Source of the DNA: Bordetella parapertussis
GTDB taxonomy: Bacteria > Pseudomonadota > Gammaproteobacteria > Burkholderiales > Burkholderiaceae_B
Assembly: GCA_943331855.1 (NCBI GenBank)
Contig: CALQNE010000130.1
Span: 1-9,422, forward strand
Length of the DNA: 9,422 bases
Reading direction: 5' to 3'
Positions 1 through 6,500 of the stretch are shown here, piece after piece. Under the pieces are notes generated by a model that saw nothing but the letters and a program-made list of their open reading frames with translations, was not told the origin of the DNA and did no database searches. Each line of letters starts with the position of its first letter. Position 1 is the stretch's first letter. Position numbers and translations under genes: made by a program.

Positions 1-17
1 TGCCCCATGGATTTTGA

Positions 18-287
18 TCACTTACGCAGACCGAGTTTTTCGATCAGCGAGCGATATGAATCTGGGTTGCGGCCCTTGAGATAATCGAGCAGCTTACGGC
101 GACGGCTAACCATACGCAGAAGGCCGCGACGTGAGTGGTGGTCTTTAATATGTGCTTTGAAGTGACCTGTCAGCTCGTTGATACGAGCAGTCAGCAGTGC
201 CACTTGAACTTCTGGAGAACCGGTATCGCCTTGAGCGCGTTGATACTGCGCGACGATGTCGGATTTTTTAATATCAGCAACAGACAT
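18..287 (-). CDS. rpsO: 30S ribosomal protein S15
   Basis: S15 is a primary 16S rRNA-binding protein of the small subunit platform; it binds the central-domain three-way junction and helps form inter-subunit bridges. The 89-residue product has the usual full length. Family hallmarks are visible: GDTGSPEVQ near residues 20-28, the helix with [16 protein letters not shown] around 42-57, and the basic [13 protein letters not shown] stretch that follows. The ATG at 285-287 is preceded by TGAGG seven bases upstream, a good Shine-Dalgarno site. The gene has its own promoter (421-450) and a leader of about 125 nt with a long hairpin. In many bacteria S15 represses its own mRNA through leader structure, so autoregulation is likely here but is inferred. 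pnp normally follows rpsO and would lie beyond the left edge; that is not visible. Confidence 0.98.
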   Translation of the reverse strand: MSVADIKKSDIVAQYQRAQGDTGSPEVQVALLTARINELTGHFKAHIKDHHSRRGLLRMVSRRRKLLDYLKGRNPDSYRSLIEKLGLRK

Positions 288-358
288 TTTTAAGCCTCAG
301 ATGACAAGCGTTAAGGCCGAGGTGCCCTAACGTGATTGGTGATTGAAAAACAAACTCT

Positions 359-398
359 GTTGATCAACTTACCGTTTGAATCAAACGACTTAAGTTGA
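359..398 (-). promoter_or_regulatory. Long leader hairpin upstream of rpsO, candidate S15 autoregulatory site
   Basis: In the rpsO leader RNA, TCAACTTA (plus positions 391-398) pairs perfectly with TAAGTTGA (plus 364-371). Inside this 8-bp stem, CGTTTGA and TCAAACG (373-379 and 381-387) form a second stem; the two are separated by a 3-by-1 internal loop. The 3' arm overlaps a perfect palindrome GTTGATCAAC (359-368), which offers a competing partner for the same bases. The structure lies about 15 nt after the predicted transcription start and 75 nt before the start codon. S15 leaders are known to be structurally diverse among bacteria. The regulatory role is inferred; the pairing is read directly. 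Confidence 0.45.
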
Positions 399-420
399 AA
401 AGCAGAAGTAAAGCCCGAGA

Positions 421-450
421 ATTATAGCTTATTGGCTAAAATGGTCACAA
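421..450 (-). promoter_or_regulatory. sigma70-type promoter for rpsO
   Basis: On the minus strand a perfect -10 hexamer TATAAT (421-426) lies 18 bases downstream of TTGTGA (445-450), a 4 of 6 match to the -35 consensus. Transcription would begin near 413-415, giving an rpsO leader of roughly 125 nt. It is the best promoter-like sequence I see in the window. Confidence 0.7.
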
Positions 451-542
451 CTCACGCTTCGTCCAGCACAAGCGAGTCGGCCGCTGGTCAGTGTTCAGTC
501 AGCAGCTCAAGCCTTTAACCCTAAGGGATTTTTGTTATTCAT

Positions 543-1031
543 ATGAAAATACTCACCTTTTTCACGATTTTCGCCACTGTTGCGCTCGGCGGCTGCGCGC
601 AGCTTCAATCCGTTAAACCTGGTACCCCGGTGGCCGACGTGATCAAACAATTTGGTAAGCCCGACACGGTGTGCCGCAAAGAGGATGGCACCGAGCGACT
701 GGTCTGGACACTCCAACCCCTGGGACGCTACGCTTGGGGCACAGATACCACCAAAGAGCAAACAGTTATAGGAATCAAGCAGTTACTGACTGATGCCCAC
801 TTTGATGTTTTGGCGCAAGGCAAGTGGTCTGACGCACAAGTGCTCTGCGAATTTGGTCCGCCAGCAAATATTGAGGGGATTGCGAAAGGAAACGAAAAGG
901 TATGGGCGTATCGCTACATGCAATCTTCTACTTGGTACTCGATGATGTACGTTTACATGGGGGCCGATGGCAAGCAGGTGAATGCCTACCATCCGGGCAT
1001 TGACCCGATGCTCTTATTGAACGACCGCTAG
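543..1031 (+). CDS. Small lipoprotein with two BamE/SmpA-like half-repeats, function unknown
   Basis: The 162-residue product starts with a short lipoprotein signal peptide: K2, a hydrophobic core at 3-16, and lipobox LGGC ending at C18. It should therefore be exported and lipidated; residue +2 after Cys is Ala, compatible with sorting to the outer membrane. The mature part seems to contain two similar halves. Residues 26-57 (PGTPVADVIKQFGKPD, then ERLVW at 51-55) resemble residues 92-125 (QGKWSDAQVLCEFGPP, then EKVWAY at 118-123). The pattern of a helix, FGxP turn and later aromatic strand recalls BamE/SmpA-type folds. A Trp/Tyr/Met-rich stretch follows at 125-139. AAGGGA at 523-528 is a possible ribosome site, but its 14-base spacing is long; no other start keeps the signal peptide. 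The gene diverges from rpsO and converges on pssA. I cannot assign a substrate or complex; a link to outer membrane assembly is only a family analogy. Confidence 0.85.
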   Translation: MKILTFFTIFATVALGGCAQLQSVKPGTPVADVIKQFGKPDTVCRKEDGTERLVWTLQPLGRYAWGTDTTKEQTVIGIKQLLTDAHFDVLAQGKWSDAQVLCEFGPPANIEGIAKGNEKVWAYRYMQSSTWYSMMYVYMGADGKQVNAYHPGIDPMLLLNDR

Positions 1032-1032
1032 G

Positions 1033-1055
1033 CGCGCCGTGCAGACAACGGCGCG
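1033..1055. terminator. GC-rich hairpin between convergent genes
   Basis: CGCGCCGT (1033-1040) and ACGGCGCG (1048-1055) form a perfect 8-bp stem with a 7-base loop, two bases after the lipoprotein stop and 14 bases before the pssA end. Neither strand has a U-tract after it, so it is not a standard intrinsic terminator. It could act as a bidirectional transcript-end or stability hairpin. Confidence 0.4.
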
Positions 1056-1069
1056 GCGGGGATTCAGAC

Positions 1070-1840
1070 CTACTCGCCGCCCGAACGCAACGCCACTTGC
1101 TTGGCGTGACGACGCCAGCGCCATAGCCATACGCCCCAGCCAGACAGGCCATAAACAATAAAGAGCCCAAATAGAATCACCGGCGGGTTGCTTGAAATAA
1201 ACACGAAACCCGCCACAAACACTAAGATCACCCAAAAGGGCACGCTACGCCCCAGCGCAAACGACTTACCGCTATAAAACGGAAGATTCGAAACCATCGC
1301 AATGCCGCAATAAAGTGTGATCACAAAAGCGGTCCAGGCTAAGAACTCGTGTGGCACCTGCAAACGATTATCCACGACCAGCCAAACGAAGCCCGCAATG
1401 AGTGCGCCCGCCGCCGGGCTAGGCAAGCCTTGAAAAAAACGCTTATCTACGACTGCGATATTGGTATTAAACCGCGCCAGTCGCAACGCTGCACCACACA
1501 CGTACACAAACGCAGCCAACCACCCCCAGCGACCCAGGTCATGCAGCATCCACTCGTACATCACGAGCGCCGGTGCCACACCAAACGAGGTCATGTCTGA
1601 CAATGAATCATATTGTTCACCAAAGGCCGAGGTCGTATTGGTCAGTCGGGCCACCCTGCCGTCCATTCCATCGAGCACCATGGCAACGAAAATTGCGATG
1701 GCCGCCATTTCAAACCGCCCGTTCATCGCCTGGACGACAGCATAAAACCCCGCAAAGAGCGCAGCCGTCGTAAAGGCGTTAGGCAGCAAATAAATACTGC
1801 GATGGCGAAGATCAGGATCACGCAAAGGATTATTAGGCAT
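1070..1840 (-). CDS. pssA: CDP-diacylglycerol--serine O-phosphatidyltransferase (phosphatidylserine synthase)
   Basis: This integral inner-membrane enzyme condenses CDP-diacylglycerol with L-serine to give phosphatidylserine and CMP. The 256-residue product carries the complete CDP-alcohol phosphatidyltransferase signature: D57-G58, D60-G61, A64-R65, G74, D78 and D82, which bind the divalent metals and the CDP group. LPNAFTTAALFAGFYA at 19-34 is typical for the start of the first membrane helix of PssA proteins of this type. Several further hydrophobic segments follow up to about residue 240, and the tail is basic (WRWRRHAKQ). The gene starts 8 bases after the psd stop codon with only a weak ribosome site overlapping the psd end, which suggests translational coupling. 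Together psd and pssA encode the two last steps to phosphatidylethanolamine. Confidence 0.95.
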   Translation of the reverse strand: MPNNPLRDPDLRHRSIYLLPNAFTTAALFAGFYAVVQAMNGRFEMAAIAIFVAMVLDGMDGRVARLTNTTSAFGEQYDSLSDMTSFGVAPALVMYEWMLHDLGRWGWLAAFVYVCGAALRLARFNTNIAVVDKRFFQGLPSPAAGALIAGFVWLVVDNRLQVPHEFLAWTAFVITLYCGIAMVSNLPFYSGKSFALGRSVPFWVILVFVAGFVFISSNPPVILFGLFIVYGLSGWGVWLWRWRRHAKQVALRSGGE

Positions 1841-1848
1841 CTTGACGC

Positions 1849-2511
1849 TCAGTTCGTTTGAGCTGGCAAGTCTGCCAGCACCGTGCTTGTTGCGCTCACC
1901 TTATCACCAATGGCAACGCGCGCACGCGATCCCAAAGGCAGATAAACATCCACGCGCGAACCAAAGCGGATAAAGCCATAGCGTTCACCTCGCGCCAAGG
2001 TGTTACCCGCCTTGGTATAACAAAGAATACGCTTGGCCACTAAACCAGCCACTTGAACCGCCGTCACAATGTGTCCGGCAGGGGTGCGCACGATCATCGC
2101 GTTTCGTTCGTTTTCGAGCGAGGCCTTATCAAGTGCGGCATTAAAAAACTTACCGGCAAAGTATTGTGTTTTAAGAACCTCGCCATCGACCGGACTGCGA
2201 TTGCTATGCACGTTGAACACGTTCATGAACACGCTGATTTTTAACGCTTGGCGTTCACCATAAGGATCTTGCGTCTGCTCAACCACAACGATGCGACCAT
2301 CTGCCGGCGAAAGCACAGCCAACGGCTCGGTTGAGCCAGAACGCGCGGGGTCACGAAAGAACTGCAATACAAAGAGGGCGATGATCCAAAAAAAGATCGA
2401 TCCGCCTAGCGACCAAAAACTTGCGAGCAACGCAATGAAGATTGCACCCGCTAAAAATGGCCAACCCTCACGGGCAATGATGGGGTGGGGATAATGTGGT
2501 GTGTTTGTCAT
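1849..2511 (-). CDS. psd: Phosphatidylserine decarboxylase proenzyme, short form
   Basis: This pyruvoyl enzyme decarboxylates phosphatidylserine to phosphatidylethanolamine at the inner membrane. The 220-residue product is of the short Psd type common in Burkholderiales. Two hydrophobic stretches at about 19-36 and 38-51 anchor it. SPADGRIV at 68-75 contains D71, and [11 protein letters not shown] at 100-110 contains H102, the likely partners in self-processing. The self-cleavage site is in RFGSR at 182-186: cutting between G184 and S185 would leave the alpha chain (185-220) with a pyruvoyl group made from S185. The ATG at 2509-2511 gives an N-terminus ([13 protein letters not shown] at 7-19) that matches relatives, and no other start is available, but no Shine-Dalgarno sequence precedes it. 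A strong terminator ends 16 bases upstream, so its transcription is not simply that of ilvC. Confidence 0.95.
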   Translation of the reverse strand: MTNTPHYPHPIIAREGWPFLAGAIFIALLASFWSLGGSIFFWIIALFVLQFFRDPARSGSTEPLAVLSPADGRIVVVEQTQDPYGERQALKISVFMNVFNVHSNRSPVDGEVLKTQYFAGKFFNAALDKASLENERNAMIVRTPAGHIVTAVQVAGLVAKRILCYTKAGNTLARGERYGFIRFGSRVDVYLPLGSRARVAIGDKVSATSTVLADLPAQTN

Positions 2512-2527
2512 ATCGAAAGGTTAACCC

Positions 2528-2555
2528 AAAAAAACACGCCCCGAGGGGCGTGTTT
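2528..2555 (-). terminator. Strong intrinsic terminator after ilvC
   Basis: On the minus strand an 11-bp perfect stem (AAACACGCCCC at plus 2545-2555, its complement at 2532-2542) closes a minimal loop and runs directly into seven T residues (plus 2528-2534). This is a textbook rho-independent terminator for ilvIHC. The U-tract stops only 16 bases before the psd start codon. The mirror strand has just a TTT after the stem, so the design favours minus-strand transcription. Confidence 0.92.
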
Positions 2556-2620
2556 CAAAGATCGACGTTTTTGTTTAGGCCGCGCAGGTCTGAGATTCAG
2601 CTTCAGGCGCCTTAAACAAG

Positions 2621-3684
<1,064 letters not shown>

Positions 3685-3726
3685 TTAAAACAAATCGGTT
3701 TAGCTTGCACGCAAACCAAGCACCAA

Positions 3727-4218
3727 TCACAGCTTGAGAATACGCTCTCCACGACCGATCCCAGAAACGCCGGTTCGGACAGTTTCAAGAATCGCACTGC
3801 GATCCAATGCGTCAATAAAAGCCTGCACCTTCTCTTGGTTGCCCGTGAGTTCGATGGTGTAGGCCTTGTCAGTCACATCAATAATTCGACCGCGAAAAAT
3901 ATCGGCCATGCGCTTCATCTCTTCGCGTTCTTTACCGACCGCGCGCACTTTAATTAACATCAACTCGCGTTCGATATGCGGGCCTTCGGTCAAATCAACC
4001 ACCTTGATCACGTCGACCAAGCGATTGAGATGCTTTGTAATTTGTTCGATCACATCATCGGAACCCATCGTCACCAAGGTTAGGCGCGACAACGTCGAGT
4101 CTTCGGTCGGTGCCACAGTGAGCGTTTCAATGTTGTAGCCTCGAGCAGAAAAGAGCCCGACCACGCGCGACAAAGCGCCTGGCGCGTTTTCCATCAGAAC
4201 AGAAATAACGTGTTTCAT
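3727..4218 (-). CDS. ilvH: Acetolactate synthase small (regulatory) subunit
   Basis: IlvH binds and activates the catalytic subunit IlvI and confers feedback inhibition by valine. The 163-residue product has an N-terminal ACT domain (about 3-78) and the usual C-terminal small-subunit domain. N11, G14 and N29 are all retained; changes at the equivalent E. coli IlvH positions are known to relieve valine inhibition, so this enzyme is probably valine-sensitive (inference). The start ATG lies 10 bases after the ilvI stop with GGAG at a spacing of six, indicating tight operon coupling. The two subunits are expected to be made together and to assemble as a heteromer in the cytoplasm. Confidence 0.98.
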   Translation of the reverse strand: MKHVISVLMENAPGALSRVVGLFSARGYNIETLTVAPTEDSTLSRLTLVTMGSDDVIEQITKHLNRLVDVIKVVDLTEGPHIERELMLIKVRAVGKEREEMKRMADIFRGRIIDVTDKAYTIELTGNQEKVQAFIDALDRSAILETVRTGVSGIGRGERILKL

Positions 4219-4228
4219 GGTGGTCTCC

Positions 4229-5947
4229 TTATAAGTCTTCAGAGCCGAGCAGCATCTCGGTTAAGCCCTTACCCGCCTTGACCATGGGCCAGACGTTTTC
4301 GGTGCGATCCGTGATGAAGTCCATGAATACCAAACGATCTTTGAGTTTGAAGGCTTCGCGTAATGCGCCGTCAACGTCAGACGGCTTTTCAATACGCATT
4401 CCTACATGGCCATAGGCCTCGGCGAGCTTGACAAAATCGGGCAGCGCATCCATGTAAGACTCGGCGTAGCGCGACGAATAATCAATCTGCTGCCATTGAC
4501 GCACCATCCCCAAGTACCGATTATTCAGACACAAGATCTTTGGAGTCAGGTGATATTGGCGACACGTCGATAACTCTTGAATGTTCATCTGAATTGAACC
4601 CTCGCCCGTGATGCAAGCCACGGTGGCGCCGGGGTTGGCCATCTGCACGCCCATCGCGTAAGGCAAGCCCACGCCCATGGTGCCCAAACCACCAGAGTTA
4701 ATCCAGCGGCGTGGTTTATTAAAACCATAATACTGAGCTGCCCACATTTGATGCTGACCCACATCAGAGGTCACATAGGCATCGCCCTCGGTCACTTCCC
4801 ACAGCTTTTGCACCACTGACTGCGGCTTAATGACTTCAGTTGAATCGGCAAATTTCATGCACTCTTTGCCCCGCCACACTTGCACCTGTTGCCACCACTT
4901 AGCCAAGGACTCAGGGTTTTGACGAATTTCGGTTGCAGTGATTTTGTATTGCGCAATCAAATCAATGAGCACGTCTTTAACATTGCCCACGATAGGCACA
5001 TCGACTTTGACGCGTTTTGAAATTGAAGAAGGGTCAATATCAATGTGAATAATCTTGCGTGCATTTTGCGAAAAATGCTTCGGGTTACCAATCACGCGAT
5101 CATCAAAACGCGCGCCAACCGAAATCAACACATCACAGTGCTGCATGGCCATATTGGCTTCGTAGGTGCCGTGCATGCCCGGCATACCGACAAATTGCGA
5201 ATCTGAAAACGGGAAAGCGCCCAAACCCATCAAGGTGTTGGTGCAAGGCGCGCCGACCATTTTCACGAACTCGTGCAGCTCGGCAGATGCGTCAGAGAGA
5301 ATTGCGCCACCACCGCTGTAAATCATCGGGCGTTCGGCTTGCAACAACATCTGCACGGCCTTTTTGATTTGCCCTTGATGACCCTTTACGACCGGTGCGT
5401 AAGAACGCAAAACGGGTTCGCCTTTAGCGGGCGTGTACTTGCAATGCGCGGCGGTAATGTCTTTAGGAATATCAACAAGCACAGGGCCTGGACGACCAGT
5501 ACGGGCGATATAAAACGCCTTGCGCATGATGTCGGCCAGATCTTTGATGTCGCGCACTAAGAAATTGTGTTTAACGCACGGACGGGTGATCCCCACCGTG
5601 TCGCACTCTTGAAATGCGTCTTCGCCGATCGCGTGCGTTGGCACCTGACCGCTAATGATCACCATGGGGATCGAATCCATATAGGCCGTCGCAATACCGG
5701 TCACGGCATTGGTAACACCTGGGCCACTGGTGACTAGGCACACACCGACTTTATTCGATGAGCGCGAATACGCGTCTGCTGCGTGCACGGCAGCTTGCTC
5801 GTGTCGCACCAGAATATGTTGAAATTTATCTTGCTTGTAAATCGCGTCGTAGATGTACAAGACTGCGCCACCGGGATAGCCGAAAACGTGTTCTACGCCT
5901 TCGTCAGCCAAGCAACGGACAACGATGTCTGCGCCATTGAGTTCCAT
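4229..5947 (-). CDS. ilvI: Acetolactate synthase large (catalytic) subunit
   Basis: This ThDP- and FAD-dependent enzyme condenses two pyruvates into acetolactate, or pyruvate with 2-oxobutyrate, the committed step to branched-chain amino acids. I choose the ATG at 5945-5947 (572 residues). GAAAGGAAT lies at ideal distance upstream, and the product begins MELNGADIVV like its relatives; a longer frame opening at 5980 would place the ribosome site inside the gene. The N-terminal ThDP domain has GYPGGAV (23-29) and the activating glutamate E50 in RHEQ. The central FAD-binding domain covers about 190-340. The C-terminal ThDP domain has GEGSIQMN (448-455) and NN at 475-476. The first Asp of the usual GDG metal motif is Glu here (E449, GAG codon); I recall this as common in Burkholderiales. 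First gene of ilvIHC, possibly leader-regulated. Confidence 0.97.
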   Translation of the reverse strand: MELNGADIVVRCLADEGVEHVFGYPGGAVLYIYDAIYKQDKFQHILVRHEQAAVHAADAYSRSSNKVGVCLVTSGPGVTNAVTGIATAYMDSIPMVIISGQVPTHAIGEDAFQECDTVGITRPCVKHNFLVRDIKDLADIMRKAFYIARTGRPGPVLVDIPKDITAAHCKYTPAKGEPVLRSYAPVVKGHQGQIKKAVQMLLQAERPMIYSGGGAILSDASAELHEFVKMVGAPCTNTLMGLGAFPFSDSQFVGMPGMHGTYEANMAMQHCDVLISVGARFDDRVIGNPKHFSQNARKIIHIDIDPSSISKRVKVDVPIVGNVKDVLIDLIAQYKITATEIRQNPESLAKWWQQVQVWRGKECMKFADSTEVIKPQSVVQKLWEVTEGDAYVTSDVGQHQMWAAQYYGFNKPRRWINSGGLGTMGVGLPYAMGVQMANPGATVACITGEGSIQMNIQELSTCRQYHLTPKILCLNNRYLGMVRQWQQIDYSSRYAESYMDALPDFVKLAEAYGHVGMRIEKPSDVDGALREAFKLKDRLVFMDFITDRTENVWPMVKAGKGLTEMLLGSEDL

Positions 5948-5992
5948 GAGATCATTCCTTTCATTACCGGCATCGCCCATCTGATTGCATCC

Positions 5993-6205
5993 TCATCTAG
6001 AGAAATGCTGAACCGCTACATGTTCAGCAACATGACCCGACGCTTTTAGACTCACGGAGCCTAGCCACTCGGACACCTTGCCAATCTGTCGCGCATTCGC
6101 CATCAGGCTATGCACGCACCCAACAGGGGTGCACTGGATCGAAACGGAAGCGCTTGCCGCAGCTTGTGGCAGGGAAAGCAGCAAAAGTTTAGATGGCAAA
6201 AGCAT
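5993..6205 (-). other. Leu-rich open frame in the ilv leader, doubtful leader peptide
   Basis: A frame starting ATG at 6203-6205 encodes 70 residues beginning MLLPSKLLLLSLPQAAA, with seven Leu among the first twelve residues. The same frame is open further upstream to a TTG at 6334 (113 residues, adding WLLVWV). It ends at 5993-5995, just after the alternative hairpins and 45 bases before ilvI. I do not recognise the protein and see no good ribosome site at either start. Density of Leu and Val codons upstream of ilvI hints at translation-coupled attenuation, but the frame is much longer than classical leader peptides and may be chance. Confidence 0.2.
6006..6034 (-). promoter_or_regulatory. 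Pair of mutually exclusive hairpins in the ilv leader
   Basis: In the minus-strand RNA, CATGTT-GCTG-AACATG forms a 6-bp hairpin (plus 6019-6034). The middle bases can instead form TGCTGAAC with GTTCAGCA further downstream, an 8-bp stem with an 8-base loop (plus 6006-6013 with 6022-6029). The two cannot coexist. The 8-bp stem is followed by UUUCUCU, a weak U-tract, about 55 bases before the ilvI start. This resembles the antiterminator and terminator alternatives of attenuators. The complementarity is read directly; the switch function is inference. Confidence 0.4.
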
Positions 6206-6422
6206 TTGAGCGGTGACCCAAACTAAAAGCCATTGCGCATACGAGCGGTGAGCTCGAAGGCGCGAGCCAACAACTTTAACCCTTTGTGCGCCGCAGCGCA
6301 AATTGATCAATCTGCTAGCCCGCTGATCTGACAAGGAATTTCGGTCATTTTGCCAATAAAGCTTGCCGATTTGAAGAAAAACACGACCCGAGGTTGTCTC
6401 TGTGCAAAGACTTGGTTAGAGT

Positions 6423-6430
6423 GGGGGGGG
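6423..6430 (+). repeat. G8 homopolymer tract in the divergent promoter region
   Basis: Eight consecutive G residues lie about 70 bases upstream of the FUSC start and some 475 bases upstream of ilvI. It is the longest mononucleotide run I noticed in the window. Such tracts can vary in length by slippage, but here it lies outside any called gene. Confidence 0.7.
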
Positions 6431-6500
6431 AGTCGTTGAAATGCTGCACTGCACATACACAAATTGCACTAACGACCTTTTAATCAACCATCCCCAATAG

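Larger units (their letters stand above)
5948..6500. other. 553-base divergent spacer between ilvI and the FUSC gene
   Basis: I see no convincing gene here. It should hold the promoters for both divergent transcripts, though no clear sigma70 pair is visible. It contains the ilvI ribosome site (around 5954-5962), the alternative hairpins at 6006-6034, and a 6-bp hairpin GCACCC/GGGTGC at 6116-6132. It also has a short stem GCTCG/CGAGC near 6252-6267, a palindrome ATTGATCAAT at 6302-6311, and a G8 run at 6423-6430. The many hairpins on the ilvI side suggest a long structured mRNA leader. Confidence 0.5.

Noticed and set aside
1349..2510. Several plus-strand frames of 60-94 codons opposite psd and pssA
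   Set aside because: They are antisense to well-supported genes, have no recognisable domains and show no ribosome sites.
5948..5980. A longer ilvI start (ATG at 5978-5980) adding 11 residues
   Set aside because: The good ribosome site GAAAGGAAT would then lie inside the gene, and the added residues do not look like the conserved start of the family.
5059..6049. Plus-strand frames opposite ilvI, one running into the spacer
   Set aside because: They mirror the conserved ilvI coding sequence; composition is rich in Arg, Cys and His as expected for shadow frames.
6377..6397. Terminator-like hairpin ACAACC/GGTCGT followed by five T on the minus strand
   Set aside because: The stem has only six positions with one A-C mismatch, so it is too weak to call, although it lies in the ilv leader direction.
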